64,000 nt of DNA from the NCBI GenBank assembly GCA_022925895.1, contig JAKSYS010000112.1, positions 1 to 64,000 of the forward strand. Reading direction: 5' to 3'. The number at the start of each line of letters is the position of its first letter. The first letter of the stretch is position 1. Both the position numbers and the translations under genes were made by a program. This document shows positions 22,907 to 31,320 of this stretch, one piece after another. The notes under the pieces were generated by a model that was not told the DNA's origin, searched no databases, and worked only from the letters and a program-made list of their open reading frames with translations. Source of the DNA: Fragilaria crotonensis (lineage: Eukaryota; Bacillariophyta; Fragilariophyceae; Fragilariales; Fragilariaceae).

Positions 22907-23317
22907 ATGAACAGGATGATGCGATCGACGAAAGTTCTATGCTTGTTCGCATTTGTCCTTTTCGGCGTTTCATCTGGCATGGCAGCGAATCGTCGTGCCG
23001 TCGAAGCAATCGACAGGGTGCAAACCAGCATTTGGGATGATCCCATCCCACGAGGTGGCGGATTGCTCCCGGGAGGTTGGAACCCGTTTGGATACAAAAT
23101 CACTGAACTGGGGGAGCAGTACCTAGGATTCCACGGGTCCTTGGATAGCGATGTTGGTAGATTTTTGGCTTCACTGAAAACCCGCAAATCTGCTGCAACG
23201 TTAAAGGCCCAATGGGTTGAAATTATCAAGGTTAGCAAGCAGGGTCAAACCATGCGTATTTATCGAATGTTTCAAGAGTTATTGCAATTTTGTCTAGCAG
23301 CGGGATTTATCGACTAG
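22907..23317 (+). CDS. Small secreted or ER-targeted protein, unknown
   Basis: A 136-residue protein opening with a signal peptide (STKVLCLFAFVLFGVSSGMA), likely cleaved before AANRRAVEAID. The mature part is a compact domain with PRGGGLLPGGWNPFGYKI, LGEQYLGFHGSLDSDVGRF and a helical end AQWVEIIKVSKQGQTMRIY. No family is recognised. Three Met codons (22907, 22916, 22919) are possible starts; all give the same signal peptide. The stop codon TAG at 23315-23317 overlaps the stop of the convergent kaptin-like gene through the palindrome CTAG. No intron is seen. Confidence 0.65.
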   Translation: MNRMMRSTKVLCLFAFVLFGVSSGMAANRRAVEAIDRVQTSIWDDPIPRGGGLLPGGWNPFGYKITELGEQYLGFHGSLDSDVGRFLASLKTRKSAATLKAQWVEIIKVSKQGQTMRIYRMFQELLQFCLAAGFID

Positions 23318-24711
23318 AATAATGATAATCTATTGGTATCCAAAATCTTCTGGAGTCGATTTTTAGCTCGTTCCGCCGAATAGGTTGCTTTGGCCTCGAA
23401 CATTAGCATCGAGGTTCGAGTCGTCACGACAAGTTTGTTTTGAAAGTGTGCAATCGCATGCACCGCATCGGGTGCACGGCAGGACCACTCCACGGCGTAC
23501 ATTGTTTTCCCGACCGGTACATGGATCTGGACGAGGCCTGAATAGGTACCAAGAACAATACGATCCATCCAATACTCGACAGCCAGGACGGCATCGTCAG
23601 CTTCGTACCGCGAGTCCCACAGAAACTGTTCCACCACCATGCTGGGTTCTTCCCATACATCGCCCGTGTACAACAATTGACACACGTAACCACACATGGA
23701 ACCCAACAGCAGCCGTGTTTTGGTCAGGTGCAGCGACATGATGGGACCATCCACAATGACATTGTGAGTCGTCAGGGTTTCCAGACTTATTTGATCTTCC
23801 TTCCACTGACAAGAGAAGGACATTATGCACACAGTTCCATCCTGACATCCTAGTGCCAATGAGTGCTGCTTTTCATCGTCGTAGCAGTCGATGGACATGA
23901 TGGGACTCATCACGGCCTCCAATTTCGGCACCTTGACGGATTGAATCTCTTGATTGTAAATTTGAAAACATCGCAATTCCGAATCATCCGCGGATCCAGC
24001 CCAGAGAATGTTATGATCATCACCAACCTTTGAAAATGTTGGGGCCAGCAGCCGGCAGGGGAGTCTGATTTTGTAACTAGTATCGACATTCTTCCACACA
24101 ATTACAGATGCATCCGGACCTTGCTGTCCTACAGTGTCCGAGGTCGTCGCTGCGGACTGAACTGGTGCACTCATAGTCTCTGATCCCAGAACCTCGTCAG
24201 TGATCACGAGACTCTGACTTCTATTGAATGAGGAGCGGAATTCTGAGTTTGTGGGCAAGGTCGTTGTGACAGACGACGATCCATTCTGCGCCACAAGACG
24301 TTTCTTTTCCAGAAATACAAATGCTTCTTGAGTTTGCAGGCAAGCATGACCAACACAGGGAAGGTCAACCGATATGGGTCGTATGACATCTGATAGGGAT
24401 TGTCCGGTAAGATCGTTTGATGTCGATAAACAATGAATCGAGTCTGACTCTGTGGCGAAGGAGCCAAGACCATTCTCAGATAATGCCCGTAGTCCAGAAT
24501 AGCATGTTGTTGGACTGATGAAGCGGGAATATTTGACTTGCGAATACTCCATAGTCGTCTGGCACCATATCCACTGACAGCGAGAAAACAACAAAGGATT
24601 TGTGCCTGATGGACGATAGAGACGGCGACGACAAGGGAATGGCGATAAGCTTGCCTCTTGCCACACGAGTGCGGAATACAGACATGGAATCCGCAAAAAG
24701 TGCCAAACCAC
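23314..24711 (-). CDS. Kaptin-like beta-propeller protein
   Basis: A single frame of 465 residues; the N-terminal 50 residues are uncertain because an alternative frame begins at 24727. The C-terminal two thirds read as propeller blades: NILWAGSADDSELRCFQIYN, MSIDCYDDEKQHSLALGCQD, DGPIMSLHLTKTRLLLGSMC, DRIVLGTYSGLVQIHVP and AIAHFQNKLVVTTRTSMLMF. The order 'DGPI...VGSM', 'DAVLAVEYW..IVLGTYSG' and a last strand before a charged helix (SAERAKNRLQKIL) parallels kaptin, a KICSTOR subunit that recruits GATOR1 and restrains TORC1. This is a pattern match from memory, not an alignment; a generic WD40/FG-GAP protein is the alternative. It shares CTAG stop bases with the gene at 22907. Confidence 0.45.
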   Translation of the reverse strand: MVWHFLRIPCLYSALVWQEASLSPFPCRRRLYRPSGTNPLLFSRCQWIWCQTTMEYSQVKYSRFISPTTCYSGLRALSENGLGSFATESDSIHCLSTSNDLTGQSLSDVIRPISVDLPCVGHACLQTQEAFVFLEKKRLVAQNGSSSVTTTLPTNSEFRSSFNRSQSLVITDEVLGSETMSAPVQSAATTSDTVGQQGPDASVIVWKNVDTSYKIRLPCRLLAPTFSKVGDDHNILWAGSADDSELRCFQIYNQEIQSVKVPKLEAVMSPIMSIDCYDDEKQHSLALGCQDGTVCIMSFSCQWKEDQISLETLTTHNVIVDGPIMSLHLTKTRLLLGSMCGYVCQLLYTGDVWEEPSMVVEQFLWDSRYEADDAVLAVEYWMDRIVLGTYSGLVQIHVPVGKTMYAVEWSCRAPDAVHAIAHFQNKLVVTTRTSMLMFEAKATYSAERAKNRLQKILDTNRLSLF

Positions 24712-25007
24712 GTTGCTTAAAATACATGGTACAAGTGCCTGCTGTTACTGCATACCATGTAAAACGTACTACTACTCATTCCTGTACAGTAGACTCTTGC
24801 TGCACCTGACGGCCAGTGTGTCCCAAAGAGTTCCCGCCACAATTTGAAATACACAGCACGGGTGTGATCATATCTGATGACTGATGATCTAATCGATATC
24901 ATACATCATACATACGCATTATGAGTTTGGAGTGACATCTCCAATTAAATGACAAAGTTGACTTGCGAATAGATCCGCAATTCCCTCTCTTGACTATCAC
25001 AGTCAAA

Positions 25008-25814
25008 ATGATCCCTTCACCAAAATCAGTCGTATCACCTGATAATCGCGGCGCCTTCATTGTTTTGGAGGGAGTCGATCGTTGTGGGAAGACGACACAA
25101 TGTGGATTGCTCTTGAAGCACCTCCTCTCTCTCGGACTGAGTGCCATGGCGATTCGCTTTCCCGATCGCACAACATCGGTTGGAACTCTCATAAACAGCT
25201 ACCTGCAGTCATCTCAAAATCTTGACGATCGAGCCATTCACCTCCTCTTTAGTGCCAATCGGTGGGAGGCCGTGCCCTCCATGACTCAAACGTTGGCGGC
25301 CGGCACAACCTTGATTTGCGATCGATACGCTCATTCGGGGGTGGCATTTTCGTCTGGGAAGGATTCCGGCCTTACCATTGATTGGTGCAAAGGCCCGGAT
25401 TTAGGCCTCCCGGCTCCAGATGCAGTCATTTTTTTGAATTTGTCTCAAGAAGAATCGGAGAAACGAGGAGGGTACGTTGACGTTTCGTCGAGATGTGAAG
25501 CGTTGTTTCCGAATTCCTAACATTTGTTTGTGTTGTTGCCTACAAGGTATGGCGGGGAACGGTACGAGAAGCGTGATCTACAGATTCGAGTGCGCCAGAG
25601 GTTCGAGGAACTCAAAGAAGCCGATGAAGGCCGCATTCCTTGGTATATGATTGACGCATCGCAAACTATGGAGGCAGTAACGGAAAATATTGTGGATGTG
25701 GTTCAACTAGTTTTAGAGGACGTGTCGCGAGGCAGACCGTTACAGAAACTTTGGACTGATGGAGTGTACGAATTGGCAAATGCATCCGAGGACAGTGAAG
25801 ATTCTTCCACATAA
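25008..25814 (+). CDS. Thymidylate kinase (dTMP kinase)
   Basis: Phosphorylates dTMP to dTDP for DNA synthesis. Exon 1 (25008-25471) holds the P-loop FIVLEGVDRCGKTTQ, FPDRTTSVG, LLFSANRWE and the DRY motif TLICDRYAHSGVAFS. A 75-bp intron (25472-25546, donor GTACGT, acceptor ACAAG) splits the lid motif, and the join gives KRGGYGGERYEKRDLQIRV, the expected family sequence. Exon 2 ends at 25814 after IDASQTMEAVTENI. The frame is open upstream to 24963; the Met at 25008 gives a 243-residue protein closer to the family length of about 210. The upstream part may extend a targeting sequence. Confidence 0.93.
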
Positions 25815-25950
25815 TGGATATCGGGGTTCTTACTTTGTGTTTTCCCGGATGAATATCCGTTTTCCTCCTAGTTTGTTTGTTTTCCACATCAATTGACAGC
25901 ATAGCATGCCGTTGTATGAGCATTTCGGAGCATGACAAGTGGTTTCATCA

Positions 25951-26178
25951 TTACGAGACGACAGGGTTCGACTCGTTGCTCTCCTCCACTTTCTTTTCTG
26001 CGTCCAGACGGAGTTGAGCGCGTTCCAATTCTTTCACACGAAATCGCATTGACAACGAGAGAATCAAGAATTGTGTTGCGAACAGAAAGCGGTATTTGAT
26101 TGGCATCCGACCCAGCCAAGCGATCCGTTGTCCCCACGTTTCAAACCTCGGTCGCGGGGGTTTGCTGTCTTCCGTCAT
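25951..26178 (-). CDS. Small single-pass membrane protein, unknown
   Basis: A 75-residue protein with a charged proline-rich start (MTEDSKPPRPRFETWGQRIA), a hydrophobic segment (RFLFATQFLILSLSMRF) and a helical charged tail (KELERAQLRLDAEKKVEES). The sequence is well ordered for a short ORF and has a clear Met and stop. It is convergent with thymidylate kinase. I do not recognise the family; size and layout suit a small mitochondrial or ER membrane protein, which is inference. Confidence 0.5.
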   Translation of the reverse strand: MTEDSKPPRPRFETWGQRIAWLGRMPIKYRFLFATQFLILSLSMRFRVKELERAQLRLDAEKKVEESNESNPVVS

Positions 26179-27669
26179 GATGCAATGAACAAGTGCTGGG
26201 GAAAAGGGGGGTCGAAGGAGCTACACGTCGCTGATCAATACTCGGGACTCGGGACACAGATCTTGTGCTCCCTGCCGCTTGCTGGGTTGTGTTTTGTGAC
26301 GTTGTGTCGTTTATGCATATAGTCGTTGTGCCGTTTGTGTCAGATTTGCAGCCCATGACCTGTATACAATTCGCCACATACCGATCTTCTTCTTTTTTAA
26401 TTGTATTGTACTGGAGTGCCAGATACTGGAGGTTCCGGAATATCTTCTTTTCGAGGACGCTTCTGTCGACCGACATGAAAAAATAAGTGAAAACGGATAA
26501 ACGAGGTTATTGATTTTCCGACGGAATTTCGAACCTGACATATGGACTAAAGTTTTCAGATCAAATATGAATCCACCTCTCTGGAATACTAGAAATGTTC
26601 GTTCGACAAATTCGCCGTGACAAAAAGGGGAAAGAAGGCTTGGAAAAATGCACAGGCAACGACTTCTGTATGACAATCCAATGAATGCATTCTTCACGTT
26701 TGATTCTTAAGGAATTTACTTGAGATACTCCGAAGCACATGAATGGAACCCTATAATTAGGAATCGTCGAGATACATTTTTTTGTGGCAGTTTCTTAAAT
26801 TTTCTTAAGTTTTCTCATACTTTCTTAAGAAACTTTAAGAAGATTTGAGTTGCTTAAAAAATCTTAAATATTCTACGTGAATCTGGTAGTAATAAAATCG
26901 CTCCTTCTTAAATTTTCTTAAATAATCTCAAACTTTCTCAATCGGACGTGAGAAAATAGAAGTTGCTCATATTTTCTTAAACTTTCTCATACTTTCTCAA
27001 CCCTTCCTTAAGCAAGATTCCTATGTGTAACTCTTGTTCCAAAACAATTTGTCCGAACGATGGCCTAGGACAATATGAAATGATTAAAGTGTGATGCATA
27101 GAACAAGAGATCGTGTGTAGGAATGGTACGATACAAATAGTTGATAGTCCATCAGATTATATACTGTCTTTCTCGATTTGTACATACAAAAGTGAGGTGT
27201 GTCACGTTTTGACACTAGATTTGATCGTGAATTACACATTTTCGTGGTTTAGACATTTTTTGTATGCTCTTACACATTCTTCCAAAACTGTACGGAGTAC
27301 GATACTCGGTGTACACGATTTAGAAGGAATTCCGGAACCTCCTGGTACTATTACACATTGTTGGGTGTATGCATATGGTGCGAATGGGACTATAATATGG
27401 TACCAGTACTACGTACTACGTAGCACCTTCTACGTTGCTTACAGTACTCGGAGCTCGGTGTACAGTCTACCTTGTACATGCACATGTACCGTGTACCAGG
27501 CACTCAAGAAGTACTGCATTACATTTACACATGACCAGAACGAATTGACCAAAACACAGCTGCTGCTCGTCCACAGTGATATGTCAATGATCAAGTTGAC
27601 CAACCGTACTGTGCAAATCATAAACAGTTGCTAATCCTTCGTGAAACTTCAACATTTATAATAGGTATC
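26179..27669. other. Long intergenic region upstream of RagA/B gene
   Basis: No supported gene across about 1.5 kb. It contains an AT-rich tract of repeated TTTCTTAA words (26785-27010, listed separately) and a GTAC-rich cluster at 27290-27500. ORFs of up to 173 codons on the + strand have no protein-like composition. Confidence 0.5.
26785..27010 (+). repeat. Degenerate TTTTCTTAAA / TTTCTCA tandem tract
   Basis: About fifteen imperfect copies of a 10-11 bp word (TTTTCTTAAA, TTTCTCATAC) occur in both orientations, for example TTCTTAAATTTTCTTAAG and CTTTCTCATACTTTCTCAAC. The tract is far more AT-rich than its surroundings. It could be a decayed satellite-like repeat or an AT-rich regulatory tract of the RagA/B gene. 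Confidence 0.65.
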
Positions 27670-28644
27670 ATGGCCAAGAAGAAGGTCCTCCTAATGGGAA
27701 AAGCTCACTCAGGGAAGACATCCATGAGAAGCATCATTTTCGCCAATTACCTGGCGCGAGACACGACACGACTGTCACCGACTTTGGATGTCGAACATTC
27801 GCACGTTCGTTTTCTTGGAGACTTGGTCTTGAATCTTTGGGATTGTGGTGGTCAAGATGCCTTCTACGAGTCATACTTCGATCGAGATCGCGAAACTATT
27901 TTTCGAAGTGTAGAACTCCTCATCTACGTGTTTGATATTGAATCCGATAATCCAGAAAAGGACTTTGATCACTTCTGTGGAGTACTCGAAGCGATCGAAG
28001 AGAATTCGCCTGGTGCGCGTATCTTTGTTTTGGTTCACAAGATGGATTTGGTTGCTGAAGAAGATCGAGCAGCCATCTTGGAAGACCGCAAGTCCCTGAT
28101 TGAAGAGACCTGCGTTGCATGCCGAGTGGAATCCTTTCAAATCTATGGCACATCCATTTGGGACGAAACCTTGTACCGTGCTTGGTCTGAAATCGTGACC
28201 AACTTGATTCCCAACATTGGTATCCTTGAAACGCATCTCGGAAATTTCTGTCGCGTCTGCGACGCCGACGAGGTCGTGCTGTTTGAACGCGCCACCTTTT
28301 TGGTGATTTCGCAGGCTCAGGGAGCCTCTGATCCAGTGGCGTCGCCCAACGAAATCGAGCTGGGCATCACGCCCCACGTCAAAAGGACACAGCATTTTGA
28401 TGCGCATCGGCATGAAAAGATCTCAAACATTGTGAAACAGTTCAAGCTCTCGTGCGGTAAGGCACAATCGCAATTTCAAGGGATGGAAGTCAAGAATTCC
28501 AGATTTACTGCGTTCATTGATGCATTTACGGCCAACACGTACATTATGGTGATTGTCTCGAATCCTAATGTGCATACTGCCGCCACCTTGCTGAATATTC
28601 AGAACGCGAGATCACATTTCGAGAGGTTTATTCCTAGAATTTAG
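27670..28644 (+). CDS. RagA/RagB (Gtr1-type) GTPase
   Basis: Lysosome/vacuole-associated GTPase that signals amino-acid sufficiency to TORC1. All Rag features are present in 324 residues: P-loop [20 protein letters not shown], switch region [15 protein letters not shown]3 [14 protein letters not shown]4 VHKMD and G5 [12 protein letters not shown]. The C-terminal roadblock-type dimerisation half has [20 protein letters not shown] and [19 protein letters not shown]. The switch I sequence is RagA/B-like rather than RagC/D-like. The frame is open to 27628, but the Met at 27670 ([11 protein letters not shown]) matches the usual start. No intron. The kaptin-like gene lies about 3 kb upstream. Confidence 0.95.
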   Translation: MAKKKVLLMGKAHSGKTSMRSIIFANYLARDTTRLSPTLDVEHSHVRFLGDLVLNLWDCGGQDAFYESYFDRDRETIFRSVELLIYVFDIESDNPEKDFDHFCGVLEAIEENSPGARIFVLVHKMDLVAEEDRAAILEDRKSLIEETCVACRVESFQIYGTSIWDETLYRAWSEIVTNLIPNIGILETHLGNFCRVCDADEVVLFERATFLVISQAQGASDPVASPNEIELGITPHVKRTQHFDAHRHEKISNIVKQFKLSCGKAQSQFQGMEVKNSRFTAFIDAFTANTYIMVIVSNPNVHTAATLLNIQNARSHFERFIPRI

Positions 28645-28736
28645 ATAGCCCTCGTTCATCTAAGTGTGCGTTTTGTTGGCTGTTACATCGTTATAATGTG
28701 CCCCTCCTTCGAGGTGAGGAACTACATATAATCTTC

Positions 28737-29126
28737 CTAATTATAGTTTTTCCAGTTCAGCTTTGGTCTCAAGTTCTCAGAAACATGACCGGTCGCCGTC
28801 GGGGTGCGTGGGTCTTGAACTGGGTATACTGGAGGCTGTATCTCATGGATGCCAAAAATTTTGACCTCACGATCATTCTCCGCGTATCCCATGAATCGTC
28901 CTCTCAAGTCTTGAAGAACCAAAATCGGGGCAAAGGTACTGCCCAAGGTAGCTGCCGTATTCGCGGAAAATCGACGCACGGGTTTTCCCACGAGATAGCC
29001 GACCGCCCAAGATGCGCAAGTAATACCCACAATCTTGACCAAGTCGCTAGTTCGAACTGATTTGATGCATTGATCGATTGTGGGCTCAGGATTGATCACA
29101 GGCCATTTTGGGTCGTTGAACGGCAT
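28737..29126 (-). CDS. Small mitochondrial inner-membrane protein, possible complex I subunit
   Basis: A 129-residue protein starting MPFNDPKWPVINPEPTIDQC. The Met lies directly after a good acceptor (TTTCCTACAG), so a 5' UTR intron is likely. It has a membrane-type helix (LVKIVGITCASWAVGYLVGK), a second hydrophobic stretch (TLGSTFAPILVLQDLRGRF) and MGYAENDREVKIFG. The phrase QDLRGRFMGYAENDREV resembles the region after the second helix in the B14.5b/NDUFC2-type accessory subunit of complex I. That assignment is from memory and tentative. It is convergent with the RagA/B gene, about 90 bp from stop to stop. Confidence 0.5.
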   Translation of the reverse strand: MPFNDPKWPVINPEPTIDQCIKSVRTSDLVKIVGITCASWAVGYLVGKPVRRFSANTAATLGSTFAPILVLQDLRGRFMGYAENDREVKIFGIHEIQPPVYPVQDPRTPTATGHVSENLRPKLNWKNYN

Positions 29127-29692
29127 CTGTAGGAAAGAAGAATGAGATCTATCAGCTCGAAATTTCAATACGGGTCGCTGGATAACAACTCGACCGTAGC
29201 CGCTGGTATCAACGCCACGGACACAAAACGAGATCACCTCAATCGGCACATCTTCAGTGTTAGACGCATCTTTTCCACCTAATCAACTCTCTCGTATCTG
29301 AGTGGATACCTCTGCCCTCATCTGCACAGGAGACTAACCTTTGACAAGATGAATCAAGGATGTCAAAGGCTGACAATCGTTGTTTCGACGACGTAATCCT
29401 CAACCTCTGTTCCGGTTTGATTCGTTTGACTACTACACGTTTTGACGCTCCAGCTTGTCGGGTGTCGGGTCTCGTGTCTCGGGACTCGGTACTCTGGAGA
29501 TTCCTTATCAGGGTTACATCAATGGAAAAATAGTAGATTCCACATTCCTGTGTGATCGGCATCGCGACGAGCACGATTTCGTCACTTCTTGTATCGGAAT
29601 CATTTCTTCATCATCCATGGGAAATGTCCAACATTTTTACGAACCAATTACTCCTACCACTACAATTCATCACTCCGTAGTCACTGTTCACC

Positions 29693-30490
29693 ATGGAGAT
29701 CGTTAACACAGCATTTCATGAATGCTCATCATTGCCGCTACTGGTCGATTCGTCCAAGATGCCACAAATCTGGGTTCCAGCGACCGATTGGATCGAGGTA
29801 GATTCTCAGGACCATGAATGTCAGATTCAAGCACAGAAAAGCTATTCTCATCCCACGTCGTACGACGAAAACTTTGAGCTCGTCGTCCACGAAAACTTAA
29901 CTCTATACATGACACAGGCTCAGAATGCCTTTCATGGAGTTACAAGTGACGAGACGGGTACCGTAATATGGGGTGCTGCCGTTGGTTTGGCGCGTCATTT
30001 GAAGCCGGCCATGGTACGCGGAAAACGAGTTCTGGAACTGGGATGTGGAGGGGGTGCACCGTCCCTGGTGGCGTGCCATTACGGTGCGACACGCGTGGTT
30101 GCCACTGACTTTGGGGCATCGGCACTGTCGCGTATGTACCAACACGCCGTGCGCAACGATTGTCCTGGTATAGACGTATACTACATCGATTGGGAGAATT
30201 TACCCACCGATTGTGATTCCTACTTGTCCGACGTCATCCTTGCAGCTGATGTGATATATGGCAATATCAATGTTAACGCCTTTGTCAATGCAGTTGATCT
30301 CTTCTTGGCGCCAGGTGGGACGGTTTATTTTAGTTCTAGAGATGGACGGCAGGGTGTTCGCGAGTTATTGGAGCTGATGACACAATCTGGCTTTGTAGAA
30401 GCAGAAAGAATAGCATATCACGGAGAAGATAATCAATCAAGATGGAGAGGTGGTCACACTATATACGTGTATGAGCGAATGTCGCTGTAA
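29693..30490 (+). CDS. METTL21-like (family 16) SAM methyltransferase
   Basis: A 265-residue class I SAM-dependent methyltransferase, probably a lysine methyltransferase acting on a cytosolic protein. Motif I is VLELGCGGGAPSLVA, then VVATDFGASALSRMYQHAV, then the DxxY-like DVILAADVIYGN that marks the family-16 group, and GGTVYFSSRDGRQGV. The upstream phrase GTVIWGAAVGLARHL is the usual pre-motif WxAA block. Single exon. The start at 29693 gives a 22-residue tail before MPQIWV; the second Met at 29759 is an alternative. Confidence 0.82.
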   Translation: MEIVNTAFHECSSLPLLVDSSKMPQIWVPATDWIEVDSQDHECQIQAQKSYSHPTSYDENFELVVHENLTLYMTQAQNAFHGVTSDETGTVIWGAAVGLARHLKPAMVRGKRVLELGCGGGAPSLVACHYGATRVVATDFGASALSRMYQHAVRNDCPGIDVYYIDWENLPTDCDSYLSDVILAADVIYGNINVNAFVNAVDLFLAPGGTVYFSSRDGRQGVRELLELMTQSGFVEAERIAYHGEDNQSRWRGGHTIYVYERMSL

Positions 30491-30982
30491 TGGTAAAGGA
30501 ACTCGTAACGGTCTGCTATCCTGAAGGGACGACCTTATCTTCATAGTAATGCCGCAAGGCTCACAGTTCTACAGCTTGATAGTCTAGTAGAAAGGCTCTG
30601 CAAGCTAGTAGAAACTCAGAGAAGCCAGAAGTACACCCGTACTGGAATACTGTATTCGGCCGCTGAACTCTGACTTCTAGTAGGCCACATGTAAAGCAAC
30701 TCCACAATCTGTAGAAGCACATGATCTCCTCCCTCCCTCCAATGCTCATAACACATATCCAATGATGCATAACGTAAACCCTTTTTATAGGCGCCACCTG
30801 TACTGAGAAACCCTTTTACAACCAATATCATTCGCAACGTGCCAAAATTACATCACCACAAAGGTACTGTATGTCATAGCAAAAACAAGCGATAATGAAG
30901 GATTCAAGTTGAAAATGAAGTTCCGAAGGACGCACGGGAATCCTAAAACGCTGGACGCTGCAGTTTTTTTAGATGCGGCAAA
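30491..30982. other. Intergenic between methyltransferase and 5S rRNA
   Basis: Short ORFs on the minus strand only. A CTAGTAGAAA/CAAGCTAGTAGAAACTC duplication is visible near 30582-30620. The 5S terminator (AAAA on the + strand at 30980-30983) marks the far end. Confidence 0.4.
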
Positions 30983-31098
30983 AGAACAACACCCGGGATT
31001 CCAACGTGGTCCCCCACCGTAGTACTAACCGGGCCCGACGATGCTTAACTTCGCTGAGCAGACGGGAAGCGGTGCTGTCATCGTGGTATGGTCGTTCC
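30983..31098 (-). rRNA. 5S ribosomal RNA
   Basis: The minus strand reads as a complete 5S rRNA of about 116-118 nt. It starts GAACGACCATACCACG, then AGCGAAGTTAAGCATCGTCG, GGGCCCGGTTAGTACTACGG, GGGGGACCACGTTGGAATCC and CGGGTGTTGTTC. The 5' GAACGAC pairs with 3' GTTGTTC to close helix I. Box A/C internal promoter sequences (AGTTAAGC, GGTTAGTACT) are intact, and a TTTT Pol III terminator follows. It is a single copy here, away from any visible rDNA or tandem 5S array. End positions are uncertain by 1-2 nt. Confidence 0.96.
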
Positions 31099-31320
31099 TG
31101 GAGAATTGTTGTCCATCAAAATATATGAAACTCAATAAATCGACAAATGATTTGATGACATATATCATATATCGATTTCGAAAGTGTGACATGATTTTTT
31201 ATCTGTGGCGCGACGAAAGATTGGTTGAACTTTCAACGCTTTCAATTCGTCGATGGTGGCGTGCAGAGACAATCCAAACTCGACGACGATTTGGAGAAGT
31301 TGCCGAGGGAGCATGATCCG

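Noticed and set aside
27113-27634. 173-codon + strand ORF before the RagA/B gene
   Set aside because: Translation of GTAC-rich intergenic DNA; composition not protein-like and no upstream signals.
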